From the NCBI GenBank assembly GCA_963743035.1, contig CAVUOB010000005.1, forward strand, positions 1 to 64,000: DNA of 64,000 nt. The letters run 5' to 3'. Below are positions 35,499-44,454 of this stretch, piece by piece. The position numbers and the translations under genes are program-made. Source of the stretch: PALSA-911 sp963743035. GTDB lineage: Bacteria; Pseudomonadota; Alphaproteobacteria; Acetobacterales; Acetobacteraceae. The notes below the pieces were generated by a model. The model ran no database searches, had not been told where the DNA came from, and saw only the letters and a program-made list of their open reading frames with translations. Every line of letters starts with the position of its first letter. Within the stretch, counting starts at the first letter, position 1.

Positions 35499-37472
35499 TC
35501 AGATACGCGTTGCAGCCTCGCGGAAGAATGCCTCGCCATCCGCGGAAAACTTCATCGCGATGAGGAAGTCATCAATACCGTACTGCGGAAGCGAGGCGTG
35601 GACCACGCCGAACTGGGCACGTGCCTCGTCCAGCCGCCCGGCGAGCGCCAGGCAATAGGCAGCGATCGCCTGGATATGCGGGTGCGCGTTCGGCCGGGCG
35701 GACGCCTTCAGTGCCCATTCGGCGGCCTCGTCGAACCGGCCAAGGCGCACAAGGGCCATCGCACGGGCGCCAAGCATCCCGAAAAGCAGCGGATCGAACG
35801 GGCTCAGGCGTCGCGAATGGTCCGAGAACCGGATGGCTGCCGCGGGATCGCCGCCCTGGCTGTGGATGAAGGCAAGCGTGTAATGAGCTAGCGCGAAGTT
35901 CGGGCTGAGATCGACAGCTGTTTCGAGTTCGGCTACCGACTGATCCTGGCGCCCACGAAGCCACAACGCTCTGCCCATCGCCCAGTGGGCCGCTGGGTCG
36001 CGGTCGTCGGCCATCAGGCTTTGGCCGGCGGTCGCGAACGCCATATCGATCTCAGGCGCCCGCTCGTTCCAGCCCTGAAATACGTTCTGGAAATGCGTGA
36101 AGGACAATCCAGCGTGGGCGCGCGAGAACGTAGGATCGAGCTCGACGGCCGTCTGGAAGAAATGCCGCGCTCGTTCGTTGTCCGCACGGTTAAACCGATA
36201 CATGTGCCAGAGGCCGCGGTGATGCGCCTCCCAGGCGTCCAGGGAATTAGGTGGCTTCAGGACGGCGGGGTTGCGCTCGACCATTTCGATCTCGTTGGCG
36301 ATCGATGCAACGATCCGGTCGCCGATCTCGTCCAAAATAACGAACGTACTCGCGAACGCCTGACTGTAGACCTCCGCCCATACCACTCGCGCGGTGCGCG
36401 TCTCGGTCAGCTCTACCGTCACAGTAAGGCGATCGCCCTGGCGTTGTGACGTTCCGCTGACGACATAGTCAACATTAAGCATCCGGGCAGCTTCGCCTGG
36501 CTCGACTCGCCGCTCGCTGAGCGCAAAGACCGTGCCTTGCGCAATGACAAATAGGTTCCGGAGCTTCGCGAGCCGCGTGATCACGTCGTGCGTGAGGCCG
36601 CCGCTGATGCCACCGGGGATTTCCGATTTGCCCGATTGGCTGGCAAAGGGCATCACCGCAACAGACGCGCGGCGCGACATGATCGCTTGGTCCGGCCGGG
36701 CATCGCCGCTCGAAGCGGCGGTTGTTGCGACATCCGCTCCGCGGCCTCGGGCTGACCGATTTGCCTCAGTCACAGCGGAGCGCCAAAGCTCGCGCATCGG
36801 CGCATGATCGAGTCCCTCGTCCTCGAACAATCGAGCGGTCGCGGTCAGGTGTTCGTCGCCGTCATGGATGCGACCCCGACGGGCAAGCGCGCTCAGCAGA
36901 GCCGCATGTACGCGCTCATCGAATGGCGCCAGCTGAAGCCATGCCTCGAGATGCGGAAAGACTTCGTCGCCGGAAACGATCTGCGCGAGGTGCTCCAGCA
37001 CGGCAACACGGCAACTGCGAAAACGCCGCCGCTCAGCGGTGAGCCAAGCCCCAAAGAGCGGGCTGCGATCGATCTCCAGCCCGTCGAGAAGCTCTCCGGC
37101 AAACATCGCGCTCAGCACTTTCAGACGCTCCGCAGAAAGCCTCTCGATCCCGCCGGCGACGGCGTCGCCGATCTCGACCGCATCCACGCGGCAGCCCGAG
37201 AGGTCGAGACGGATGGTGTCGGCCTGCGTCTCGATCCTGCTGCGGTCAGGGGCGTCGACAAGACTTCTGATCTTGCTCAGGCACCAGCGCAGCTCGCCGC
37301 GCGGGTCCTGGGGCACGTCCCACAGCAGATCACAGAGCCGGCTGCGCGTGACCGGATGCGGCGCGAGCGCCAGATAAGCAAATAGCGCGCGAACCTTCCG
37401 TGACGGCGGGAGCGACAATGCGACTCCCCCGCGGCTGACGGTCATCGGTCCGAGGAGACGCACCTCGAGCAT
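35499..37472 (-). CDS. SARP-like regulator with TolB-like and TPR domains
   Basis: About 657 residues. Residues 1-95 are an OmpR/SARP winged helix (LEVRLLGPMTVSRGGVAL, RKVRALFAYLALAP); about 95-240 a bacterial transcriptional activation domain. In the middle is a TolB/FlgO-type region (SVAVMPFASQSGKSE, GLTHDVITRLAKLRNLFVIA, DYVVSGTSQRQGDRLTV). The C-terminal 250 residues are TPR repeats (HFFQTAVELDPTFSRAHAG, ELETAVDLSPNFALAHY). It is divergent from the methyltransferase operon and likely controls it. ATG at 37472 leaves a repeat array in the intergenic region; a longer frame to 37547 would translate the array. IS630 copy 1 ends 8 bp beyond the stop. Confidence 0.8.
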   Translation of the reverse strand: MLEVRLLGPMTVSRGGVALSLPPSRKVRALFAYLALAPHPVTRSRLCDLLWDVPQDPRGELRWCLSKIRSLVDAPDRSRIETQADTIRLDLSGCRVDAVEIGDAVAGGIERLSAERLKVLSAMFAGELLDGLEIDRSPLFGAWLTAERRRFRSCRVAVLEHLAQIVSGDEVFPHLEAWLQLAPFDERVHAALLSALARRGRIHDGDEHLTATARLFEDEGLDHAPMRELWRSAVTEANRSARGRGADVATTAASSGDARPDQAIMSRRASVAVMPFASQSGKSEIPGGISGGLTHDVITRLAKLRNLFVIAQGTVFALSERRVEPGEAARMLNVDYVVSGTSQRQGDRLTVTVELTETRTARVVWAEVYSQAFASTFVILDEIGDRIVASIANEIEMVERNPAVLKPPNSLDAWEAHHRGLWHMYRFNRADNERARHFFQTAVELDPTFSRAHAGLSFTHFQNVFQGWNERAPEIDMAFATAGQSLMADDRDPAAHWAMGRALWLRGRQDQSVAELETAVDLSPNFALAHYTLAFIHSQGGDPAAAIRFSDHSRRLSPFDPLLFGMLGARAMALVRLGRFDEAAEWALKASARPNAHPHIQAIAAYCLALAGRLDEARAQFGVVHASLPQYGIDDFLIAMKFSADGEAFFREAATRI

Positions 37473-37507
37473 CGGGATCTCACCCGGCCGTCGGGAGGTT
37501 TGCGAAT

Positions 37508-37548
37508 CCACGTTCGTTTCCACGCCTCCTCCCACGCTGCTCTCCACG
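37508..37548. promoter_or_regulatory. Four CCACG direct repeats at 12-bp spacing
   Basis: CCACG occurs at 37508, 37520, 37532 and 37544, exactly one helical turn plus a base apart. SARP/OmpR-type regulators bind direct repeats phased along one face of DNA, and the divergent gene encodes such a regulator. This is a candidate activator array for the methyltransferase operon. Function is inferred from spacing and position. Confidence 0.5.
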
Positions 37549-37663
37549 AGTGGCGGCTACGGTTGCAATCGAGGTTGCGGCGCGCGCATGGCGCCGGACC
37601 CGGCCGTCCCCACGGGCAGGGGGCAGCAGCATAGCAGGTACAACCGTCCCAAGGAGAACGATC

Positions 37664-38512
37664 ATGAATACAACTCCCCTCGTCTCGAACCAGAGCCAAC
37701 CGGGCCCGCCGATCGATCTCGCCGCCGTCAAGGTTCGCCAGCAGGCCGCATGGTCGTCCGGCGACTATGCCGTCGTCGGCACCACACTCCAAATCGTCGG
37801 TGAAGAGCTTTGCGAAGCCCTCGACCTCCGTTCGGACCAGAAGGTGCTCGACGTGGCCGCTGGCAATGGCAACGCCTCGCTCGCCGCCGCCCGCCGCTGG
37901 TGCGACGTGATCGCCACCGACTATGTGCCGGCTCTCCTTGAGCGCGCACGCGAACGCGCCCAGGCCGAACGGCTCGATATCGAATTCCGCAAGGCCGATG
38001 CCGAAGCATTGCCATTCTCCGACGCGGAGTTCGACGTTGTCGTGTCGACCTTCGGCGTCATGTTCACGCCCGACCAGGATCGCGCCGCCGCGGAACTTGT
38101 CCGTGTTTGCAAGCACGGCGGGAAAATCGGCCTTGCCAATTGGACGCCCGAAGGCTTCATCGGCCAGCTTTTCAAGACAATCGGCAAGCACGTTGCGCCG
38201 CCGGCTGGGACCAGGTCGCCGGGACTATGGGGCACGCGGTCTCGGATCACCGAGATGTTCGGCTCGCAGGCGGCATCCATCACGGCAGAGCAACGGAACT
38301 TCGTATTCCGCTATCGCTCGCCGGAGCATTGGCTCGGGATCTTCAAGACCTACTACGGACCATTGCTCAGGACATTCGCGGCTCTGGACCGCGTAGGTCA
38401 GATGGTCCTCGAGCACGATGTCATGGAACTCATCGCAAAATTCAACCGCGCGGCGGACGGTTCTGTCGTCATACCAAGCGAATACCTGGAAATCGTGATT
38501 ACCCGGCGGTGA
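37664..38512 (+). CDS. Class I SAM-dependent methyltransferase
   Basis: A 282-residue UbiE-like methyltransferase. Motif I is VLDVAAGNGNASLAAARRW, then IATDYVPALLERARER, DAEALPFSDAEFDVVVSTFG, and VCKHGGKIGLANWTPEG. The C-terminal cap resembles SAM methyltransferases acting on small molecules. AAGGAG at 37651-37656 supports ATG 37664. It is the first gene of a five- or six-gene run divergent from the SARP-like regulator. Substrate unknown. Confidence 0.8.
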   Translation: MNTTPLVSNQSQPGPPIDLAAVKVRQQAAWSSGDYAVVGTTLQIVGEELCEALDLRSDQKVLDVAAGNGNASLAAARRWCDVIATDYVPALLERARERAQAERLDIEFRKADAEALPFSDAEFDVVVSTFGVMFTPDQDRAAAELVRVCKHGGKIGLANWTPEGFIGQLFKTIGKHVAPPAGTRSPGLWGTRSRITEMFGSQAASITAEQRNFVFRYRSPEHWLGIFKTYYGPLLRTFAALDRVGQMVLEHDVMELIAKFNRAADGSVVIPSEYLEIVITRR

Positions 38513-38572
38513 CGCAAGTGAAACAGGTTCGGGCCTTCCGCCAGAACCAACGGATTGCAGGAGACTAAACGA

Positions 38573-39445
38573 ATGATCGAGAACTCACGCGGCGCGATCG
38601 ACTACGACGAGGGCGGAACGGGTCCGACTATCGTCCTTGTGCCGGGATCATGCAGTACCGGCGCCGCGTGGCGTCCGGTCATCACGCACTGGAACAACCA
38701 GTTCCGGTGCGTGACGACCAGCCTGCTCGGTTACGGCCGCACTGCTGAGCGCCGAACGGTCGCCGACACGGACATCTCCCACGAGGCCGAGGTCCTTGAA
38801 TCGGTGGTCGCTCGCGCGGGTGGGCCGGTGCATCTGGTCGGACATTCGTTCGGCGGCCTTACAGCGCTTGCCGTCGCGCTCAGGAATCGCGTTCCGTTGC
38901 TGAGTCTGGTGATTATCGAGGCGCCAGCCCCGGAAGTTCTCCGTCAGACCGGAGAGCATCAGCACTACCGGTCCATTAGGGAGATGAGCGAGGCCTATAT
39001 CGGCGCCTTCGAGGCCCGCGACGGAGGCGCCATCGAGTTGATGATCGACTTCTACGGCGGCGCGGGCACGTTCGCCGCGTGGCCGGAACGGGTGCGCGGC
39101 TACGCACGCCAGACGCCCGCCGTTAACATCCTGGACTGGCAGACGGCCTACGGCTTTTCGATTCCGACCGCGGCTTTGGCGAGGGTCGAGGTTCCGACGC
39201 TCGTGCTTTGCGGCGGCGCTAGCCATCCCGCCATCCGGCGGGCGAACGAACTCCTCGTCCAGGGCATGTCCAATGCGTCACTGGCAACGCTTGATCGAGC
39301 GGCGCATTTCATGATTTCGACGCATCCCGAGGGGGTCGCCGCGATAATCGCCCAGCACGTCGCCGCTGCGGAACTCGGCCCGCCGGGATCTTCGCGCCTG
39401 TCGGGGTCGTCGGCAGACGCTGATCCAACCGTTTCTGTCCTTTGA
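38573..39445 (+). CDS. Alpha/beta hydrolase
   Basis: A 290-residue alpha/beta-hydrolase fold protein: GPTIVLVPGSCSTGAAWRPV (oxyanion region), LVGHSFGGLTAL (nucleophile Ser in GHSFGG), LVLCGGASHPA with a possible acid nearby, and RAAHFMISTHPEG (catalytic His). ATG at 38573 follows CAGGAGA. Substrate is not predictable. It follows the methyltransferase by 60 bp and may act with it. Confidence 0.8.
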   Translation: MIENSRGAIDYDEGGTGPTIVLVPGSCSTGAAWRPVITHWNNQFRCVTTSLLGYGRTAERRTVADTDISHEAEVLESVVARAGGPVHLVGHSFGGLTALAVALRNRVPLLSLVIIEAPAPEVLRQTGEHQHYRSIREMSEAYIGAFEARDGGAIELMIDFYGGAGTFAAWPERVRGYARQTPAVNILDWQTAYGFSIPTAALARVEVPTLVLCGGASHPAIRRANELLVQGMSNASLATLDRAAHFMISTHPEGVAAIIAQHVAAAELGPPGSSRLSGSSADADPTVSVL

Positions 39446-39492
39446 GAACAGGCGGTGCAATCACCTGCGGCCCATGACCGGAACTCCCGTCC

Positions 39493-40176
39493 ATGACCCC
39501 GCCCCATCCGCTGGACCGGCCTGTGTGGAACGCGCTTGCTTCACGCCAAATGCGCTTCGCCGTGGGCAATACGCGGGCGCGGCGGTTCGATCGCGATTTC
39601 GGCCTGTTTGCCGCGGTTGCGGATGCCTCGCCGGAATGTCTGGCAGCGCTGGCCGCGCTCGTATTGGAGCGGGATATAGTGGCCCTTGTCGAGGCCGAGC
39701 CGCAGCCGCAGATCGCCGGCGTCAGAGCCGAGCTCCAGATGATCTGGCAGATGGCCGCGGAACGTTTGGCCGATGGGCCGTCTCCGCCATTCGAGATCGT
39801 GCCGCTCACTGCAGCCGACGCGCCGAAGATGCTCGCACTGGCTACCCGCACCAAGCCCGGTCCGTTCTTCGCCCGCACCCATGAGCTGGGGGACTTCGTC
39901 GGTGTGAGGCGCGATGGCGAACTGGTCGCCATGGCCGGTGAGCGCATGAAGCCCGATGGCTTCACGGAGTTGAGCGGCGTCTGCACCGCGTCCGGCCACC
40001 GCGGTCTCGGCTATGCCGGCGCCCTCAGCCGTGCGGTCGCAGGACGAATTCTGATCCGCGGAGAGACCCCGTTCCTGCACGTCTACGCGCATAAAACCGA
40101 TGCGATCGCTCTCTACCAGACTCTTAGCTTCACCCTGCGTCGCGAGATGTACATGCAGGTGCTCACCCATGCCTGA
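39493..40176 (+). CDS. GNAT-family acetyltransferase
   Basis: A 227-residue protein. The C-terminal half carries a GNAT fold: FVGVRRDGELVAMAGERM, SGVCTASGHRGLGYAGALSRAV (acetyl-CoA binding RG.GYA) and FLHVYAHKTDAIALYQTLSF. The N-terminal 100 residues are a helical extension. Substrate unknown. It belongs to the run of genes inside the IS630 pair. Confidence 0.75.
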   Translation: MTPPHPLDRPVWNALASRQMRFAVGNTRARRFDRDFGLFAAVADASPECLAALAALVLERDIVALVEAEPQPQIAGVRAELQMIWQMAAERLADGPSPPFEIVPLTAADAPKMLALATRTKPGPFFARTHELGDFVGVRRDGELVAMAGERMKPDGFTELSGVCTASGHRGLGYAGALSRAVAGRILIRGETPFLHVYAHKTDAIALYQTLSFTLRREMYMQVLTHA

Positions 40177-40390
40177 ATCAAGTGCGACGTCCGCTCTCCA
40201 CCCGTCCCGGGCGTTCGTCCTGACCTGGGCCATTGGCTCATGTCGACCCCTTGCAGCCGCCGGATCGCCGCCGGCCGCCACTCGATTTGACATTAGGCGA
40301 TCTGATGCAAGGGCTGGGAAAGCCTCCTTTGTGGAACTCGATCGACACCCACAGAACTCCCTTCTTGCAGGCGAAGAATGGGTGGAGGGG

Positions 40391-40885
40391 GTGCGGATTG
40401 TTAGATCGGGAACTTCACATCATGACAGCGCAGATCAGCTGCCGCGCAGGCAAGGAGTGTATCTGCGCAGGCTGGGCGACGAAGACCTGCCCCTCATCGA
40501 GATGCATCTGCTGAGTCTCGACATGCCTTCGCGCAACAGCCGCTTTCACGAAGGCTTCGGCGACGCGGCGGTCGCGGCTTATGTTCGCGGTCTCGATCCC
40601 GGCAGAGATGTTCTGTTCGGTGCCATAGACCCGGGCACGGGCTGCATCGTCGGCCTGGCGGAGGCGCGCCCGGCGGATGCACCCAAGACCATGGAGGTGG
40701 GAGTGTCAGTCCTGCAGACCCACCGCAAGTGTGGTCTTGCCCATGCACTTGTCGCACTCGCGGTGGGCGTTGCATCCGATCAGGGCGCTACGGTCGCCGA
40801 CGTTAGGTTGGCGCCAGGCAATCTGGCCGCAAATCGCATTGCGGCCAGACTCCGTGCCAGCTTCTGTGCACCTGGTGTGAATTAG
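40391..40885 (+). CDS. GNAT-family acetyltransferase
   Basis: About 164 residues: VYLRRLGDEDLPLIEMHLLS, ARPADAPKTMEVGVSVLQTH, RKCGLAHALVALAVGVASDQG (acetyl-CoA loop, with the usual Q/R-x-x-G-x-G/A slightly degenerate) and ANRIAARLRASFC. No ATG start is found in frame close to the domain, so a GTG at 40391 is used; the frame is open further upstream. Substrate unknown. The last codon is followed by a 446-bp gap. Confidence 0.6.
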   Translation: MRIVRSGTSHHDSADQLPRRQGVYLRRLGDEDLPLIEMHLLSLDMPSRNSRFHEGFGDAAVAAYVRGLDPGRDVLFGAIDPGTGCIVGLAEARPADAPKTMEVGVSVLQTHRKCGLAHALVALAVGVASDQGATVADVRLAPGNLAANRIAARLRASFCAPGVN

Positions 40886-41331
40886 CACCCAACTGGGACT
40901 CGACCCGAAATAAGGCCCAGTGCTTTGATATTTTATAAGAAATTTCGTTCGGGTTGGGGTCCTGATCGGCGCCCTTATCCTCGCTGATCTTGCAAGTGGT
41001 TTCAAGACATTACGGAAAATTTCGACGGGGTTCCACTTCGATGCTGATTTACAAACCGCCGAGACCGGAACAGCCGCTTTGGGATGCGCAATGGCAATAA
41101 GCAGACGTTCGTTCATGGGAATTGCCGCGGCAGCGTCGACCCAGATGCGGCCGATACGGTTCGGCTACGAGTTCCAATCTCCAACCAAAACCATACGGTT
41201 GACTAGGAATCGCTCCCTTTGCGGTCAATGATACGCGGATAGGATTGAACACAGATCCGCAACAGACTGGTCATAGTGCACAGGAATGATAAGCTTGATC
41301 GAAACCTGTTGACCGTGAGAGTGAGGTTCGA
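40886..41331. other. Gap before the catalase gene
   Basis: A less GC-rich 446-bp stretch. It contains a short frame with a twin-arginine-like start (listed separately), but no complete gene. It probably holds the promoter of the catalase-cytochrome pair; no clear -35/-10 was identified. Confidence 0.4.
41091..41231 (+). other. Short frame with twin-arginine signal-like start
   Basis: ATG at 41091 opens a 46-codon frame beginning MAISRRSFMGIAAAAS, which matches the Tat pattern S-R-R-x-F followed by a hydrophobic stretch, and then reads unrelated residues to a TGA at 41229. It may be a remnant of a Tat-exported protein or a chance match. No ribosome-binding site is evident. Confidence 0.3.
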
Positions 41332-42390
41332 ATGCCCCAGCCACCCCGGCCGCCCGCGCGTTCCGTGTTTGGGTCGGTGGCACTGATCGCGGTAGTCCTC
41401 GGTGCCTCGGCCGCTGCCTTTGCCTATACGGCCGGATGGTTCTCGCCTCAACGCCTCACGCCGGATAAGGTGGTGGATGCGCTGACGCCCCCGGGTGTCC
41501 AACCATTCGGCCATCGTCGGAACCATGCCAAGGGCATCTGCTTCACCGGGATCTTCGAATCAAATGGCGCCGGGTCGACGCTTTCAAAGGCGCAGGTTTT
41601 CTCCCGCGGACAGTATCCGGCTCTCGGGCGCTTCAACCTTGCCACGCCGGATCCGAATGCGGCGGATGCGACGGTCCGGGTGCGGGGGCTTGGACTGCGG
41701 ATCCAGACGCCGGACGGGCAGGAATGGCGTACCGCCATGATCGATCCGCCCGTCTTTCCGGCGTCCACGCCGCAGTCCTTCTATGACCTGCTGCTCGCCT
41801 CTGGGAGCAAGGATCCGAACGCCATGAAAGCATATGCCGCAGCGCATCCCGAGATTGCGGTGTTCGGCGAGTGGGCCGCCAGCGCTCCGTGGACCGGCAG
41901 CTATGCGGAAGACCGGTTCAACAGCCTCAATAGCTTCCTCTTTGTTGACAATTCCGGTGCGGAGCATGCGGTCCGCTGGTCATTGCTGCCGGCGGCGCAG
42001 CCAGTCTCGGTCTCGCCCGAGGATCTCGCGAAGCGTGGCCCGGATTTCCTCGAACAGGAGATCACCGAGCGGGTTCGCGGCGGGCCGCAGCGCTGGACCA
42101 TGTTGGTAACCGTGGCTAATCCGGGCGACCCCACCGCGGATCCCACCAAAGCCTGGCCGGGAGATCGTCGCACGGTTGAGGTCGGCACGCTCATCGTCCA
42201 GCAGATTGAAGCCGAACCGGACGGACCATGCCGCGATATCAACTTCGATCCGACCGTCCTGCCGGCCGGGATACGGACATCGGACGACCCGTTCCCGGCC
42301 GCCCGTTCGTCTGTCTATGCGAAATCCTATGACCGCCGGACGGCGGAGGCGCGGGACTATCCCCGGGTGACGACAGGAGCCAAGCCGTGA
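41332..42390 (+). CDS. Membrane-anchored catalase-related peroxidase
   Basis: A 352-residue small-type catalase (SrpA/YdcL-like). An N-terminal membrane helix (FGSVALIAVVLGASAAAFAY) precedes the heme domain: RRNHAKGICFTGIFESNGAG has the distal His, and RSSVYAKSYDRRTAEA has the proximal heme Tyr. Such proteins are usually paired with a cytochrome b561 and act in the periplasm with organic or hydrogen peroxides. The stop overlaps the GTG of the cytochrome gene, so they are coupled. Confidence 0.85.
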   Translation: MPQPPRPPARSVFGSVALIAVVLGASAAAFAYTAGWFSPQRLTPDKVVDALTPPGVQPFGHRRNHAKGICFTGIFESNGAGSTLSKAQVFSRGQYPALGRFNLATPDPNAADATVRVRGLGLRIQTPDGQEWRTAMIDPPVFPASTPQSFYDLLLASGSKDPNAMKAYAAAHPEIAVFGEWAASAPWTGSYAEDRFNSLNSFLFVDNSGAEHAVRWSLLPAAQPVSVSPEDLAKRGPDFLEQEITERVRGGPQRWTMLVTVANPGDPTADPTKAWPGDRRTVEVGTLIVQQIEAEPDGPCRDINFDPTVLPAGIRTSDDPFPAARSSVYAKSYDRRTAEARDYPRVTTGAKP

Positions 42391-42950
42391 GCGGGGTTCG
42401 CCAGCGCTTCACCGTGCTGCAGCGAATCCTGCACTGGCTGATGGCGATCTGCATCCTGGCCATGTTGTTCATCGGTGTGGGCATGGTGTCCACTGTCACG
42501 CCGAAATACCTGATGCTCGTTTCGGTCCACAAACCGCTTGGCATCGCAATCTTGGTGCTCGCGCTGTTCCGCCTGGGGGTGCGCCTGGTCTACGGTGCGC
42601 CGCCGCTGCCGGCCGACCTGCCCGTGCCGCAGAAGCTTGCGGCTCACCTGTCGCATTACGGGTTCTACGTTCTGATGATCGGCATGCCGATGATCGGCTG
42701 GGGGATGTTGTCGGCAGCCTCCTACCCAGTCGTGCTGTTCGACGGCGCGCACCTTCCAGCGATCCTGCCACAGAGCGATGGGCTGCACGCACTGCTCTGG
42801 AATGCGCATTTCTACCTTGCCTTCGCGTTCTTCGCCCTGATCCTGCTGCATGTCGCAGCGGCGCTGTTTCATGCGCTCATTCGACGTGACGGCGTGTTCG
42901 AGGCCATGGCGCCGGTGTCGTCTCACGACGGGGGCGCGCCCGCCGAGTGA
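42387..42950 (+). CDS. Cytochrome b561-family protein
   Basis: A 187-residue protein with four predicted membrane helices and conserved heme His in RILHWLMAICILAM, VHKPLGIAILVLAL, LHALLWNAHFYLAF and LLHVAAALFHAL. It likely supplies electrons from quinol to the adjacent catalase-like peroxidase. GTG start overlaps the catalase stop. It is the last gene before IS630 copy 2. Confidence 0.85.
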   Translation: MSGVRQRFTVLQRILHWLMAICILAMLFIGVGMVSTVTPKYLMLVSVHKPLGIAILVLALFRLGVRLVYGAPPLPADLPVPQKLAAHLSHYGFYVLMIGMPMIGWGMLSAASYPVVLFDGAHLPAILPQSDGLHALLWNAHFYLAFAFFALILLHVAAALFHALIRRDGVFEAMAPVSSHDGGAPAE

Positions 42951-43280
42951 CAGGCCGTTCTGATAGGCGCCAGGACCGCTCACCGCCCTTCTTCGCCGCT
43001 TAGCGTCCGGCGTCGTAGCTTGCAGGTCACGATTTGGCCGATAGAAGACTGGCAGGTCCAGAGCGTGCAAGGCCGGAAACCTGCCGTTCAATCGAGTTTC
43101 AGTGATTGACTGTTTCAACTCAATCAGGACATCAAGGCCCAAATCGACTGATCCCGACAGCAGCCGTCCGCCGACCGGTACAGAGGGCCGGTTTGCCCCC
43201 TCGCTGAGCATAGCTCGCAATCGGACGGGTGGTGGAACTAGGCTGATCCGTCGTGTATAGGAGTTTCTGCGATTCCTGAG
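42951..43280. other. Spacer after cytochrome b561
   Basis: No gene is supported in this 330-bp stretch. Short inverted words are present, but no strong hairpin or T run was found. Confidence 0.4.
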
Positions 43281-43405
43281 CTATTTCCGCCTGGAGTCAA
43301 TATCTTGCTCAATGAGGTCCAGACCCAGAGCGGCCAGGCCGAACAAACCTCGGAAGAGTTCGGCCGCCTTCGCCAAGTGGATATGCACGAACTCGAGCTC
43401 CTGCT
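43281..43405 (-). pseudogene. 3' fragment of an unknown gene cut by IS630
   Basis: On the minus strand a frame with coding-like GC usage reads QELEFVHIHLAKAAELFRGL then FGLAALGLDLIEQDI and ends at a TAG (43281-43283). Its 5' part is replaced by IS630 copy 2. I do not recognise the family. The other frame in this stretch is fused to the IS end and looks spurious. Confidence 0.4.
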
Positions 43406-43407
43406 TA

Positions 43408-44451
43408 GACCCTTATCGTCCTGACTGTGCAAAGCCGCAGTGGCGGATGTAGTTGGCGCACTCGGTTGGGGAGAACTGGTCGAGCAGCCGGCCGATGGTC
43501 TGCCACAATGCCTCGGCGGCGTCTCGGAGCAGGCGTTTGAGCTTCGAGAAAGCCAACTCGATTGGGTTCAGGTCCGGGCTGTAGGGCGGCAGATAGAGCA
43601 GTGTCGCGCCACAGGCCTCGATCGCCTCGCGCACGCCGCTGACCTTGTGCGAACTGAGGTTGTCGAGCACGACCACGTCGCCCGGCGACAGTGTTGGCGC
43701 CAGGAACTGTTCGACATAGGCGAGGAACGCCGCGCCGTTTATGGCGCCATCGAGCACGAGGGGTGCGACCAGGCCCGAGTTGCGCAAGCCGCACAGAAAT
43801 GTCGTGGTGTGCCAGTGCCCGTGCGGCACCACGCAGACCAAGCGCTCGCCCTTGGGGGCTCGGCCGCGGGTTGGTGACATATTCGTCGTGGCCCAGGTTT
43901 CGTCGAGGAACACGAGGCGCTTGGGTCCAGCGTGGGCTGCAGCTCGGCCCAGGCTTTCCGGGCTTCGACTATGTCCTCGCGATCCTGCTCCTCGGCCCGG
44001 AGGTGCTTTTTTTAAGCGTCAGGCCCAATCGCGCCACGACTTTCCACAACACCGGATGGCTGACGCACACGCCATGCGTCTTCTCAAGCCACGACCGCAA
44101 CTCGCGTAGCTTGGCGTCAGGCTGGGCGTCGATCTGCGCGCGCAGGGCGATGGTGAACGGAGCAAGACGGAGCGGCACGTGATTGTGCTGTGCACCTGGC
44201 GACGCGTCACCAAGATCGCGAAGCCGAGCCCGAACCTTTGACACGTAGGACGGGCTGACGCCGAACCGGGTCGCTACTTGGACCAACGTCAAATCCGGGC
44301 ACGCCAGCACTCGATCACGAAGATCCTGCCCATAAGCCTGCCCCCGCCGCCATGCCATGCGTGCCTCCGTTACCAAACGGAGGCCTTCGAATCACACATC
44401 GAGCCCGTTTCGGAAGCCCTCCACCCGATTCCAGTCAGGGCGATACTGGTC
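43408..44451 (-). mobile_element. IS630-family element, copy 2
   Basis: A 1044-bp element, inverted relative to copy 1 and nearly identical. TA dinucleotides flank it (43406-43407; 44452-44453). Its transposase frames are 43413-43913 (orfB) and 43969-44358 (orfA), with the same A7 slippery run and the same missing-base shift. The 7.9-kb segment between the two copies (35494-43405) is a candidate composite unit. IS1182 begins right after its TA. Confidence 0.9.
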
Positions 44452-44454
44452 TAG

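Noticed and set aside
41318..41340. TTCGAAT word as a tRNA T-loop
   Set aside because: The flanking bases do not pair into a T-stem and no acceptor or anticodon arm is found.
43238..43432. A 64-codon minus-strand frame across the IS630 end
   Set aside because: It begins inside the IS and reads out of frame with the better coding-like stub ending at 43281.
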